Source: Apostichopus japonicus
Lineage: Eukaryota > Echinodermata > Holothuroidea > Aspidochirotida > Stichopodidae
DNA: 64,000 bases
Assembly: GCF_037975245.1 (NCBI RefSeq)
Contig: NC_092568.1
Span: 32,582,501-32,646,500 of the forward strand
Direction of reading: 5' to 3'
The translations under genes were made by a program, and so were the position numbers. The stretch's first letter is position 1; each line of letters begins with the position of its first letter. This document shows, one piece after another, positions 48,402 through 61,834 of the stretch. The notes under the pieces were generated by a model. The model searched no databases. It had not been told where the DNA came from and was given only the letters and a program-made list of their open reading frames with translations.

Positions 48402-48473
48402 GCCTCCACCGGGATTCGAACCACGGGCCTCCCGCTCTGTACGCGGACACCCTAACCACTAGGCTATGGACGC
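48402..48473 (-). mobile_element. tRNA-like sequence (SINE head), array unit 3
   Basis: Third copy, displaced by another 373 bases. The unit ends about 16 bases past it, where unrelated sequence begins, so transcription from its internal promoter would run into the intact unit 2. Confidence 0.65.
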
Positions 48474-51400
48474 TGATTGTATGTCCAGATATCGTAACAC
48501 CTGCTAGTTCAAGAACTAGGTTTCCTCTTCCACTGCGATTAGATCCAGTAGTGGCTCATTTCCTACGATCTAAAGACAGGGGCCAAGGAAAAACAAAAAC
48601 TGTCATATAGGAAGATAAATATGATCAGACCTCCGGAATAAAACAAGACTCCCCCAAAAAACCAAGAAAAGGAAGGAAGAAGCTATTAGCTGTTAATAGC
48701 AAATTCACTTCTGTTATATATTTACAGAGAGGTGAAGCCTTCTGATGAGCTGAAGTGTTTAACCCAAGAACGGATACACATATGTTAATAGTGTGCAGAT
48801 TATCGCTATACAGCCAATTGTTCACTTCATGTGATGTCGCACACACACACACACACACCATTGTAATCGGAAATAATACCAATTATCTATTGGACGATAA
48901 GTCGATCAAGTTCTCCTTCGATATTATAATAAACAGTCTGGGATTAGATCTCCATTTAGGGTATCGCCAGATAATGCTAATAATAACATCAAAATAATGG
49001 AAATTACAGGTGCAGAAGTCCTTCCTTTTTTCCCCTTTCTATTCTTGTATAGTTGGTGAAACGAGCAGGAAAGCGATGGTTCGGATACAAGTGAATCGAG
49101 TCACTTGTTTTTGAAAATGAAGACATTGCTGTAGAGGTTCGACTTGGGTTGGAACAATTTCGGAACTCTACCCTATATATTAAGGACATAATTATGTGAT
49201 ATTGACCGCAGATATCATGATGAAACATAAAATAACTACACTACATAACTCTTATCACCCTTACTATCACCATATTCAAGCTATATCTGGGCAAAATGTT
49301 CCATTTCGAAATACTGTAAGGTATTACAGGACGTACCGTATATCAGATTTCGACCTGAATATCACATATATAAAGTAGACTATAGACTGTATAAGAACAT
49401 GCTTGGAGAGTATCATATAGGCTAGGTTAATTTCATGGGGCGGCGGAAGAGGGTTCAATATGGGTCGGGAAGGGGGACGGGGCTGTACAAACTTCAAGAG
49501 GTATAATGGGACATGTGTCTCTGATCTGAGGGACAAACCTCGAAGTTACCTTATTAACACTTCCCAACAAAATGGCGCCTCTGTGCTTGCCGTACCATAT
49601 ATTCCGGTTTCAACACATTTTAACTAATCTACATGGATACAACAAAATGGCGCTTTTGACATATCTAGGAAACTCTTGAATTACGAAACATAAGAAAAAG
49701 AGTACTTTTCTTTTTTATTTTAACGGTGCATTTCAGATTTATGAGAAGTGGGACTTTGGCGGTTTTTCGCAAACAGAACTGGCGACGGGGGTGGGGTAGG
49801 GTGTGGTGGGTACTAGGGGCGGTGATACGGTAACTATGTAGGAGATGCTGAAGAAAGTCGTATGTTAGGTTCAACAACCCACAACAAGGTATATATCCCG
49901 GATAACTTTCCTTTCATGACATCGTTGACGGCCTCCGTTGAACTGTAATTTCTGACTTTCCCTCCCCTCTGACGAGATTCTCAAGCATAGACAAACAGAC
50001 AGGGTGGGTGATTTAGAGTTCAGTTAGACATCGTTATAGGCCTACTCTGCCACATTACACCTCCCAGACATGATTAAGATCATATCAACCATGTATGTAC
50101 ACATAATGAAATCGCCAGTAACGGAGAACAGAATATAACTTGACTATAACGAATGCATTTATAAAGTTTCTTCGGCAACCTGGTAATTACTTTACCTGAA
50201 CACAAAATGGCGTCATTTTCGTGATGAACTAATCTCAATTTGCTCTCTTCATTAAACAGAATCCAATACGTTTCCTTAATCGATTGTTTTTGTCTAATCC
50301 AAATTAGTATCGCTCTATTAACTTGTCACAGTTTTCTGAATCGATTAAGATATGGATACGCGTGACTAACAAATCGTGAGGCAAATTATCATTTTAAAAC
50401 GATTTGAACTTAAAAAGACCCTTACAGTTAGTGTAGTCTTTCGTTAGGTATTCCTTGCTAATTAACGTTTAATTGTGAAATTAAAAACAGAGTGCAGTAC
50501 ACGCAAGGCATCACATGGACAACAATAACAGGTAAACAATTGAGCTTAATCACATTAGGAAATTGATATTTATCGTCACACGATATCAGTTGGCGCTCAC
50601 AGGATCAGTTCATTCAACCTAGAAATTATAATTGTTTAGACGGCGTTGGAGCTAATTGACCTGTTCTTGACTCGATATTCATGAACATGGGGGTTGGGAT
50701 CTAAATCTCCAACTACCCCCTCCCTCCCCCCCCCCCCCATTTCCGACTGATTTAGGTTGGGCATCAACCTTTATAGACCGTCCACAGGCGAATGATTGAT
50801 TTTTAAAGGAGAGGTGTTGCACCTGGGGTTGTTTGAGTACTGTGTATCAGGGTCTGGGGGTTACTCCGGCCCAGAAAATATTTCAAAGGTTTAAACGTCG
50901 AAATGTTGCATTCTGAGGCATATTTAGACAAATAAAGTAAGCTTGTAGAAGCAGTTCTATAAACACAAAGTTGAGCTTATAAGTACTTTGTGTGAGGCTG
51001 AAAAGTGTGTGTAATGGGGGGGGGGGGGGGGAACATTTGCTATAACAACACACAAACGTTTTTCAAGTTTTGACCATTGTTAAAAGCAAATTTCTGTGTG
51101 TGGGAGGGGGTACAAACGTAACCGGTTGATGACAGTCCTGCAGAGGGGCGAGAGTATTATTTTGTCTGGGTAAGCGAGTTGAGATACAAAATGGGTCAAT
51201 TATTTCCATCACTTTTACCACATTTGTGTAGCACAAGTTTCTATTTTTTATTGCATGCGTTTCTAAATGTAAGTGACTTTGAAGGAAGTTTGAAAAACTA
51301 AGGGGGATGTACCCCCCCCCCCCTCGCCGTACCCGGCGTTTTTTATTCACCTCATGGAAGCTAATGAGCTATTAATTAAATAATATTAGATTCGACGATA

Positions 51401-52694
51401 GATAGTTTGTTGCCCATGCAGACACGTCACACATGTCAACAGTAATCTGGAAAATATTAAAATTACTGACTCTCCATTGTTTGAAATGAAACTTGAAAAA
51501 TAAATACTGACACCAAATTCATTAAGAAATTATGGTTATTGAGTTCAATGTTTTACATGATACTTTATTCAAATATAAATTAAATATCAAATAATATACT
51601 AACTACATCTGTTTTTCTCGATTATAAAATGGCAACCCACTAAAAGATGCGTGACTATGTTTTGATCGTATACGTTACTTAACATTAGACTATAATTTCT
51701 AATTATTCACAATTATCATTCGTGAAATAAATTCCATCTGTCATTTGATAACACACCGGACTCCAAATTCCATCTATACATGCAGTGACGTAATGAGGTA
51801 AGTTCTAACATCGGCGCAGATGGTCCAGGAAAATCCTCTTAATAAGGCCAGAAAGTGCAATTAAACTTTTGACCTTGTCAACTTTTACCAGTATTTTCAT
51901 ATAATATTTAGAGAATGAACCATATTAATAAAAAATATGTTGGGTTGGAGTTTGATTGGGTGCGGGTCTGAAGGAGTGCTTAAACAGAGGACCGAAGAAA
52001 ACATCAAGTCTCTTTGGTAACGGACAAGTCACTGCATCCATCCATTCTGCATTTTGTTACACACTGCATCGATAAAGTGTGTATACACACAGCCTTTTTT
52101 TCAGTTACAGCTTAAATTATTATAAACATACACATACAGTGTGATGATGTTATAAGCCAGCCTTGTTTGTTGGGTTTAATAATGAATATATTAATATATA
52201 CATATCTACATCGTCTGTATTTACAGCCGCCGTAATAAGCTATGATTTGCATAAGTCATTCGTAACATATATATAATATATAAACGCTAAACATTAAAAA
52301 ATAATATATAAAAAAAAACTATGGTAAGTGTCATGACCATAAAAATAGAGACGTTTTTTTTTACAACATCTACATTAAAACTCTTTCAAGTACCCGTGAT
52401 TTGAGCAACTATCTCTTCAGAGGAACATTTACTGAATAATACCCTGTGTACAGTGACAGCAAATTTCTGAAAAAGGGCAAATTTGTTCCCTCGGCAGGCT
52501 TAATAAGATGGAAACGTCGGGATGTGTTGTTAGCCTGTGTGTACAAGAGTAATCTATACACAGGCCCATAGGCACGCTGGGGCACACAGCGGAGGCCGTG
52601 CCCCGGTCCCGTGAAGAATATTGTGCCAGAGGCTCACATTTGAGACACCATCATTTGTACCAAACATTTATAAGATATACAGGACACGAATATC

Positions 52695-52850
52695 GTGCCC
52701 ATCCTTAAATTGTCGAAGCCCCTCCTTAAATTGTTGGTGTCCCTCCTTAAATTGTTAGTGCCACTGCTTACATTATTAGTGCCCCTCCTTAAGTGGTTGG
52801 TGCCCCTCCTTAAATGGTTGGTGCCCCTCCTTAAATGTTAATGCCCCTCC
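52695..52850. repeat. About 22-bp tandem repeat GTGCCCCTCCTTAAATTGTT, seven units
   Basis: Seven imperfect units of 20-23 bases. Two further units of the same sequence occur at about 58779-58830 (AAATTGTAGGTGCCCCTC twice), so the unit is part of a dispersed family rather than a local invention. Confidence 0.85.
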
Positions 52851-54034
52851 AACTCAGAATTCCAGGCAACGTGCATCACCACGAAGAAGGAAGTTAACAC
52901 GTTTAATCCGACATCCCGTGTTATTTCCCATATACATGCATGTGTGTAAATCAACTAACATTACATGTACGGTACATAATATCCGAAAGTAAAATTCATT
53001 CAGGGTTTTGATAGGCATAATCGATATTTACTGATTGAGAACATTAATCTTTGCCTTACTTTATGATGAGCGGGGAGGGGATGACAATAAGAGGCGGAAA
53101 ATGAAACGGGCAAGTTGCTTATAGACAGCTACATATACATATATGAAGTTTACCAACAGGACTATATAAACTTATAGAAAATGCCTTCCACTCTTCTCTT
53201 GATTTAGAAACACTTACAATGGTCATGTGTAAGCTTCTTACAAGTTTCTATCGTATTAAATAAGATTACTACTATGAGGAAGGTGAAATCTTTGGCGTTT
53301 CCATTCAATTTCAAACTGGTGTTTAGATGCAAAATGGGGCTATATTTACTCCACCCCCTGCTATTTCTTCGTATTTCCAATTTTTATACTGTTTGTATCA
53401 GATTTACTTGTAAAATGTTCAGTTTTCACAATATACATCAGTGTTATTCGGATATTGCAAAATTTTACACTTGGCCAAGAATTTAGGGCTGTTCACCTCG
53501 TTTTTTGTTTGTTTGTTGCAATTTTGAATTTATATCGATGAATTTGATTCTTGGAACCTGTGTATGTTTGAATTTAAATATTACCTATAATAATACACTG
53601 TCATTTGTTAACGTAACCAAAATTGTCCAACAACAAGAACGAAAGAAACGAATGAATTTTGGTTTTTGCTTGCCTTGTACTTTAAAACTCATTGTTTGGC
53701 CGTGAGTTTTTTCATTTTATAGAAATAAAGGCCTTTATTGTTTCGAGAAATCAGCAATTTTTGGAAACAAATCAAACTGCTGATTTGATCTCAGTGTCTT
53801 GAGAAAAAAATGCACAATTTACATCCTACAGTCAAGGCCGCACAGAAAATATTCGAAAATGTTAAAATAAATTGAACTGTCCAATGTTTCATCATTTACT
53901 TTCACGCCACCCCTCCACCTTCCTATAAGCCGTTTACTTCGCTATATATTTCTAGATTATTATTATCAATCATGCAGTTAGACTGACCTTTTCAATCTTT
54001 CAAATTATATTATAACGTCTCCATTTTCCCCCTA

Positions 54035-54040
54035 TTTATT
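54035..54040 (-). terminator. Candidate poly(A) signal AATAAA
   Basis: Minus-strand AATAAA starts 21 nt after the TAG stop of the membrane-protein exon. Another AATAAA lies at 53739-53734. The nearer one would give an unusually short 3' UTR, so the distal one may be used. Confidence 0.35.
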
Positions 54041-54060
54041 TCAAAAGTTTGTTATCCTTT

Positions 54061-54886
54061 CTATTTAATCTTTTTTCCTTCTTCTTTTTCATCTTGATCA
54101 AGGCTCTTCTCCTCCGTTTCCATCATATTTTCCTTTTCCGGTCCCTTCTCCGTAATTTCCTCAACGTTTGGACACAAATTGTCATCGTTACTAATTGTTT
54201 CATTACCCGAATCCTCCATGACTCCTGTTTCACTGATATCACTTAATGCATCATTTATCGACAGTTTCTCGTGGCTGTCCTTCTTGGCATCTCCGACCCA
54301 AATTTCATCCGTCAGGTCAGTAAGAGGTCCATCTTGGCCATCTTGGAGACTCTGGACCGATTCGTTGTCGTCGATACCGAGATCTTTTTCGATGGAGTGA
54401 GTTGTCGTCTTCCCTTCTAAGGTATCATTTATTTTCCCTTCATCCGTCGATGAACTCTTTGCCTTGTCCTCTGTATTTTCGACGGCAGGTTCATTCGCTG
54501 CCTCTATCCGGTCCAACACCTCTTGAGACACCCCCCTCGAGATACTCCCTAGATCATAAAAGATACATTCGTCACTTTCCCAGACTTGTGAAGCTGGTGT
54601 TTCTTTGATAGTTATAACATCCTTTCCTTCCATTGGTGGTTTCTCTTCTGTCAAGTCGATACCTTTTTCGACCTCGACGACTTGTTTTTCTAATTGAGTG
54701 ATTTTTCGACGTTGCCTGATACAGATGACAATAATAATAAATAGAGAGATGACCAAAATAGCACAGAGGCAAGTGATGGCTATAATGTAGACGTTTTGAC
54801 TCATGAAGCCGGGAAGCGCCGGAGCGTCCATCTTGGGAAGTAATATAGTACCACCGTCGACGAGAATTAGCAAATGATAATAATCC
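54061..54886 (-). CDS. Terminal exon of an unrecognised single-pass membrane protein
   Basis: The open frame extends 290 codons back to an ATG at 54933, but a strong acceptor (TTTTTAATTGCAG, AG at 54888-54887) suggests the real exon starts at 54886 in phase 2. Seen in the protein (numbering from the first ATG): a short hydrophilic or loop segment (16-47), one membrane segment 48-72 (VYIIAITCLCAILVISLFII), a basic stop-transfer RQRRK, a short coiled-coil-like KITQLEKQVVEVEKG, and a tail of about 210 residues rich in D, E, S and T, ending EEGKKIK and TAG. The layout fits a type I receptor or adhesion protein with a cytoplasmic tail, but no domain identifies it. An AATAAA lies 21 nt past the stop (54040-54035). 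If the first exon, MDAPALPGF at codon 35 could be a start. Confidence 0.75.
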
Positions 54887-55228
54887 CTGCAATTAAAAAG
54901 AAGAGAAAAGATACTGATAAATAATAGCGTCATTCATATCTGAGTAATATAGGTCAAAGCATTTTGGCTATATAAATATAAATATTTGAAAATCCAAGTA
55001 TATTCACGGCGATTAAGTCATTAAACTCTGCTTCCTGTGTGAGATTAAACTGCGGTAGTTCAAGTTGAATATCGCACAATCTGTTGGTAATGGACCGTTT
55101 AGGGAACGCTAATATATACTTTGAGCATATTATACGTTATCCTGGTATACATCAATATGACCCCCAGATTTATTTTTCAAATGATGCAAACTTCAAAAGA
55201 AAAGTAATTCCATATCTATATCAGTTCA

Positions 55229-55279
<51 letters not shown>

Positions 55280-55404
55280 AATATATATATTGAATATATA
55301 TATTCAATATATATATTCAATATATATATTCAATATATATATATTGAATATATATATTGAATATATATATTGAATATATACTTATATATATATTGAATAT
55401 ATAT

Positions 55405-55440
<36 letters not shown>

Positions 55441-58400
55441 TTGGAGGATTTCGTCCAATTCTATTTGTAGTACACCCTGTAAAACAATAAGGCACTGATG
55501 TTGGATAGAGGTGGCACTTAAATATAATTGTTTTCATTTATTGTCAAGCTGTGCGTAAGATAGTGAAGATAGATATATAAGAGTGATTGATATCGATAAT
55601 TACGTATACCTTCCCATCAGATCGTTGGGGAAGTGGGGTGGGCTGGGAGGGGGGGGGGGCGTGGGCTCATGCAGTTGTGACTTTCTGCCCTATCGGAGTA
55701 AACTTTATAATTTGATGACCCTGTTTCCTCATGATCCTGGACACTGTGAAAGGATAAAGAGAGTTTCCCACCCCACCCTTTCCCACCTCGCTTCACCTGA
55801 GTTCATATCACCCCTCCCCAAACCCACCTACGTCCCACTCCACTCCATCCCGTCCCACCTATGCGCAATATATATACCCTCCAGGCTCCTTTACCGGTAT
55901 CTATTTGATCGTGATTATAACCTTCGCATAGCTCGATCAGGCTTGTCCCCCTCCCCTTCCCCTCCCCCACCATTCACACATTGATCATTATTCTTTTTTC
56001 CAGTGTAATCATTTCCATTTTTACTCCCTTACTTCATACATGGAAATTATATATAGCCATGACGTCAGCATCCGTCGTGTAATGTATCTATTGTAATCAA
56101 TAACGTAACCACAATATAAAAATAAACTTACAGTGCAAACCGGTCAATGCAATATACAAATAATCTTTTTCGTTTTAATATATTTCTCTGTCTGTCTTGG
56201 TTTTTTGAAATATTGTATGGATTGTAAGTATTTATTAACCACAACAGAGCAACGAACAAGAGATTTTCAACATAATATAATTATTCACGAAATATAAAAA
56301 CGACCCCTATTCGTACTTTAAATCACCACAATTCAACATATTCGGTGGAGCAAGAAAATCTCCACAAAGAACTAGGAAGTTCGGTCTATCAGTCTAATCC
56401 TGATATATTGCGCAATACTTCCTTTCAAAACAGTAAAGATCGATACAAGAAAAAAATAATAATAAAAATAAAAAACCAGCCAATATTTACGGCTGTGTTA
56501 CGATAACACCAGCTATCAAAATATGAGTGGTTACAGTCGAGAGCATTAAATTCAGCCAGTCACTGGTATAATATGTCTAACCTGTTATAAATACTATATT
56601 GCTGTCAGCACTCTATCCTCAGAACGAAGAATATCGCAAAAGAAACGGACATCTTGGTTCATGCAATTCTTCAAGATGAGGCGGCGTATAAGAAGAATTT
56701 AGTACAGGGAGGGGGTGGGGGGGGGGAGGTTGACTAACTTCCATGATCTACGAGGGCTTATTGGACGATTGACTTTAATTGGAAGAGAGGGGTGGTTGTT
56801 AAACCATAAAATACTTGTCGAAAATAAAAGCCCATAACTACTTAAACCTGTCTAGTTAAGTACAAGGTTTGTTGTGACCCTGCTTCACGAAGTGATCAAA
56901 GGTTACGTCGTCGAACGTTTGTAGGTTTTCTCTACAGAAGACCACTTTTCAAGTATGCACAACACCAAGTGAAACAAGTTATACAGAAATAGAAAATGGC
57001 TAAATATCATTGATAAAGAAGGTCATTTTTACATAAGAAAAAAATTCCCTTTCAGGTGTGTCCCAATAGCTGTGGAAATGAAAGAGTTTTGAAAAGGGGA
57101 TTTGTGTTGCTTCCGGCATATTCTATTAATTGTTTTGTTACTTAGGTTACTTTTACTGTATACTTTGTTTCTTGCTTGTCTTTGCGTTTTTGTCAGTTTT
57201 TACTTGCTTTCTTTGCAGTTTTGTTGTTAGTTTACAAGAAGCTTGTTTGACTTTGTTTAAAATCACACCTATATATATATATATAGGCAGATGATAATAA
57301 TACGTTCTTCGCGCACGTCACTAATCTGGTGTGTCTTCTTTGTGTGATAGGCCTACTGTATAATACGAATGTCTTGTTGCCATCGACACCGATATATACA
57401 TCAAAATATTTACACCAATGGGGGAGACTATATCAGGTTAAGTTTTCGGAGACGCGATCACAAGAATTATGTATATATAAGTTGTAAAGTGATTCGGCAC
57501 TAATATTACTAAAGTATACTGAACTATGGGTTTACTCTAACATATGGTTAAAACAATGTTATAGGTTTTATTTTCAAGCAATGACAGGCACATTTTCACT
57601 GACGTTATGGTATTTTATAGATGGACTAACGCATTCACGCGAGGATCGGTACCTTATGGCGAAGAATTTTTTCGGAAGGGAAGTTGGGGGTGGAGGTGGG
57701 TGTAATCTTTACCATACTGCCGCTGTATAAGGGTATTCGCGTTCTTAAATCCTTCCAATTTTGCGGAGGTTGTACGCCGTAGCCTTAGATGTACAATACA
57801 TCTCGAACAATGGGACTATACACAGTGTAATATGTGACAGATTTGGTGTCAAATTAAACATATCCCAAAAAAGAATAAATTACGTCAACAATGACAAAAA
57901 TGTGATATATTGATGTCCTCTAATTAACAGCTACATGATCTTTAAAGGAATTACGGAAAGCCCCCCCCCCCCCACCCCATCCCACCCAGCAGACCTCTTT
58001 TGAAACCAACGTAACGAGTAAGATTATTCTTATTTCTTGAGCCTTAATTGTAGCGAACATCGATTTAAACTTTCTTATGGATAACATCAAATGGAAATGA
58101 CCTTCCCAAACTGGGGATGACTTTTTCTCCTTCATCCGCTCCACCCCCCCCCCCCAACACACACCCCACACATGCAAACACTTTTTCCCGCCTGTTAAAT
58201 GGTCGTTTTCGTAACATTAAATCTAAAGAAAAATAAACAAAAGCATGCACTTGAAACATGCGTCATATTAATAGGCATCATCTATCGCCACAAACTGTAC
58301 TTGGGAATTATAAAAACGTGACTCATTCTGAGACTTAAAAAGTTACAGAATGATGCTAGAGGTGGAAAAACTCCTGGGAAGAATTTCTGGAAGGCTTTTT

Positions 58401-61400
58401 ATAAGTTTTCGGATAAGCTATAAAATTGCCGACTTTATACACTTTACATATAATTATGCCAAATCATCAACAAAATATAAACCTAACGATCTTAGGGGAT
58501 GTACAACCTGCCCCCCCCCCCGGATCCCTCACCCCGCCACCCAACCAGTTCTCCTTGTTTGAGACATATTGTTGCTAAATTTAACTCCTTCCGATGTTTC
58601 ACGGAAGGTTTGATAGGTTAGGAAAGTCCTGGAAAGCATCTCAGGATGCAAACCTTAAACAAATGTATATATGTCTAATCATGAGCAAGATATAACGTTA
58701 AATCTTTATGCCTGTACAACCTTCATCCCGGTGCCTCCCCCTCTCCACCTCCCCCTCCAGTGCAGACTTGCCACTTCTTAAATTGTAGGTGCCCCTCTAG
58801 AAATTGTAGGTGCCCCTCCAATTCGAAATACGTGACTGTATGCATAGACTGACACCGATACACGCAACTGTTAAAAATAAAAGAGGCTTGCTTAGGCAAT
58901 AAAAAATATCACAAGGCTGTTCTTTCAATTTCGAGTATAGGCCTACTACTTTAGTGTTGTAAACGTTACCAAATATTAAAACAAATAATATGTTTTTATA
59001 AAATTACCTACAATATTTTTGCAATAAATATCATTTACAGAATTCCAAATTAAAAAGGTTTTAATCCTATATATACCTGTTTCTATACTAAGACGTAAAA
59101 TAATCATATTATTCTTTTACTTCAAGTTCGCGAGAAAAATAATTAAGTCCGTAAAAAAATAAAATAAAATCAATATTAAGCACCAGAAGAACGATATTTG
59201 TTCGGTTAACATTGAATAGACGAACGACATGGTTTTGCTTTGTCTTCGAATTATTAATGCATGATATTTCAAATTTCATCTAAATATTTCTTTAACCTGT
59301 AGGCTACTGTATATGATTGTTTTTGCATAATTGAATGAAGTAAACAGAACTATAGGCCAATTACCTTGCATAAGCGTTCCCTCGAGAATATCAAAGAAAT
59401 CGTTCTTTCTTTCAAATCGAGTTTGCTGTATGTAAATGAAGTTCCAATCAAAGTTAGTCCAGCTAACAACGAGCTAAATTCGAGGGCTCATTTACGTGTT
59501 TCTCTCCGATTTAGCTTCTTTAACCGCTATAAATCGTTTTACAACGTCCAGTGCTGTAATAATCCTCAGACTTAGGGATTTATGCAATAGGAAAATAACC
59601 ACAGCGCATGTCTCTGTCCTAAGAGTGTATAGTCTGAAATATTCTGTCCTACGAGATTTGCCCTATATTTGGACTGGAAACAAACCTCGACTGTTGTGCT
59701 ACTTTTCAGATTGGGTTGTCAGGCATGCTATCCATTTGACTGCTTACAATACACTCGCATACTTTAGCTTATACGAAGTCCTTTCAAAATCCCACGTAAA
59801 GCCGAACGCAGGGATACACGGTACCGGTGTGGTCGGTTACACCTATATACTTCAGCTAAATAAACACTAAAGGCCTATACTAGTACTCATACGATATATA
59901 TATATGTTGTGACGAATCCTTTGAAACTGGTGATAGAAGGCGGAAGCAACGGATGTCGTTAGAACAGCCATGTGTTTGAAAGCTAATGCCTGATATGTAT
60001 CCTAGATAAGATCACTAACGTGCTTTGGACTTCGAGAAACTTTATTTATGTAAGAAGTTCATAAATGTGGTCAATTTCCTGATTTGTTTAATGTTCACCA
60101 TATGTGTGAAGTAATATTTGCAGTCAGTGTAGATGGTACGATAAACTATAAGATGTGCTACGTATCATTACAGGTTATATAGTAAGAAAGTCAAAAGTCA
60201 AAAGAATTCTTTCTTGTGCAAAGTACCATAAATTACATGGTGTATTATATATATGGTGATAATATATGGTGATTATATATATATATATATTTGACCCATT
60301 AAAAGGTCAAGCATGGCTTCTGCGCCAGAGTGTGGCGCCCCACCGGCCCCTAGCAATCCCAATCATTTCTACACCTTGTAAACATGTCAAAAACGTATTT
60401 AGGATATGTAAACCCTTGATCGGGCCAAACACAATTTCATCACTCCGTTGATTCACACGCTTAAATTCGTCATTTTCCATACCCTAAACCCTCGATACGA
60501 TCACTGATAGCTGTATTTCTACAAAGCTCTCTAATATTCCAATCCTACCAATTGATGACAATATCTGTATTAACATAGGGAGAGAAAATGCCACACCAGT
60601 GTAGTATAGGACTTTTAGGTACTTTTCTCTGGCAGGATGAACGTGTACATTTCTTTAATTGTGGTGATGTTGATGTGATAGAGGGCTCAGTGTTGCATGT
60701 GTTTGTTCAATTCATGGATTGGTTGCCGGGTGAGGTACACGGTGATGACGGTATGGTGTTGACTCAGAATGACTCAACATGTGGGACTCAATGTTTTACT
60801 ATTCCATTGACATTTATATTAAATCACAATAGGAATAAATCCATCATCGTTATGGAATGAGAGTATTTCATCGAACCTTCAACTTCACCGCCTTTTACGA
60901 AGTGTTTCTTTTAAGTGGTTGTTTTTACAGTTCAGTGACACCAAGCAATGTTATTCACGATATGTTTTAACATTTTCGTGCATTACGCGTTCATACAGTC
61001 CTTGAATCTGGTTGTCTATACATAGCTTTACATATTATTTGCGATTGAAAGATCTGATAGTTAATGGTTATGGATGATTCTCAAAATTGGTTCTAACGAT
61101 TAACAACGTTTCTGGCAACAGAACGATAAGTGTTAACATCGTGGTCACCAGCGGCGTTGCCAAGAGTAACCTGGTCCCGGTGTATAGCAGTAGAAATGGG
61201 CCCCAAAGGAAAGTCCACAATTCACGAAGCCAAAGCATGGTTTTGGCTAGGCTGAGATTTTGGTTCAACATTTGGCACAACAAGATATGACACTCTCAGT
61301 CTTTCTCTGTTGAGGACAGAGAATGAATTTCGAATGAATTCCCAATTTTGAGTATTGGGGGAGTACTTTCATGCTGTACTGCACAGTGTTTAAAAAATCT

Positions 61401-61800
61401 TCTGATTTTAAAACTTGTCTTCGGCCGATTGGTAATCGTATTTTTCGGTCCTTGTCGCAGTGGCCCAAGGGGTCAGGACCCGGGAGTTCGCACCGGTATA
61501 GTACCGCCACTGGTTACAATGCATGGGTTGAGAAGAAAATGTCCCTGATTTCGTTTGTTATAAGCATTTCTTTTGCACAGAATAAGATAAGTTACTTAAG
61601 CAAAGCTTCTTTTTTTGAAGCGTTTACTTTGCAGAGTACATAAGTTGCATTGCATTAAAAAAAAACGTTATAGATTGGAAGGGAAATCTTCTTTGAAATA
61701 AGTGTATGATTACCTAGCAGATCACCCACAGTGACCCATTTATTACATTGGCCAAATAATTATGTTACAAAATGAGTTTCCCTAGGTAAGTTATTGGAAT
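54887..61800. other. Region upstream of the membrane-protein exon
   Basis: Upstream exons of the minus-strand membrane gene should lie here or beyond 64000, but none was identified. Holds AT microsatellites (57269-57284, 60272-60291), C homopolymers (57961-57973, 58144-58155) and, at 61149-61512, a sequence with transposon-like ends (CAGCGGCGTTGCC and GTACCGCCACTG) lacking a clear target duplication. ORFs at 59496-59870 and 60588-60860 (plus) have no recognisable features. Confidence 0.5.
55229..55437. repeat. AT-rich palindromic array
   Basis: About 40 bases of (AT)n, then alternating TTGAA and TTCAA cores spaced by ATATATATA at about 14-base steps, then (AT)n again. Because TTGAA and TTCAA are complementary, the array folds back on itself and could extrude a cruciform. 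Confidence 0.95.
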
Positions 61801-61834
61801 CAATTGGGCTTTGGTCAAAGGGCTTTGGTCAAAG

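Larger units (their letters stand above)
47608..48489 (-). repeat. 373-bp tandem array, 2.4 nearly identical units
   Basis: Units start at 47608, 47981 and 48354 with exact 373-base spacing; the third stops after the tRNA-like part. Units differ by very few bases (for example GAAAAAGATAC against GAAAGAGATAC). Each has a short AT microsatellite at its left border and a tRNA-like stretch on the minus strand. Near-identity implies recent duplication or active homogenisation. Confidence 0.96.
48490..54060. other. Gene-poor stretch left of the membrane-protein exon
   Basis: No supported gene. Contains a short CA microsatellite (48841-48858), G and C homopolymers (16 G at 51016-51031; C runs near 50726 and 51311), and the 22-bp array at 52695-52850. 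It must include the 3' UTR of the minus-strand gene ending at 54061. Confidence 0.55.

Noticed and set aside
47522-48459. Repeated minus-strand ORFs containing SLVVRVSAYRAGGPWFESRW
   Set aside because: The peptide is the translation of the tRNA-like B-box region of the 373-bp repeat, a familiar false ORF, not a gene family.
47656-48473. Tandem cluster of functional tRNA genes (anticodon ACA)
   Set aside because: Two T-stem mismatches, an acceptor-stem mismatch and an unusual anticodon argue for tRNA-derived repeats.
60588-60860. 90-codon plus-strand ORF beginning MPHQCSIGLLGTF
   Set aside because: No recognisable family, no splice signals examined gave a longer frame, and the flanks are repeat-rich.
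61149-61512. Possible transposon with CAGCGGCG and CCGCCACTG ends
   Set aside because: Ends resemble the CAGTGGCG families but the flanks (GTGGTCAC and GTTACAAT) are not a convincing duplication.
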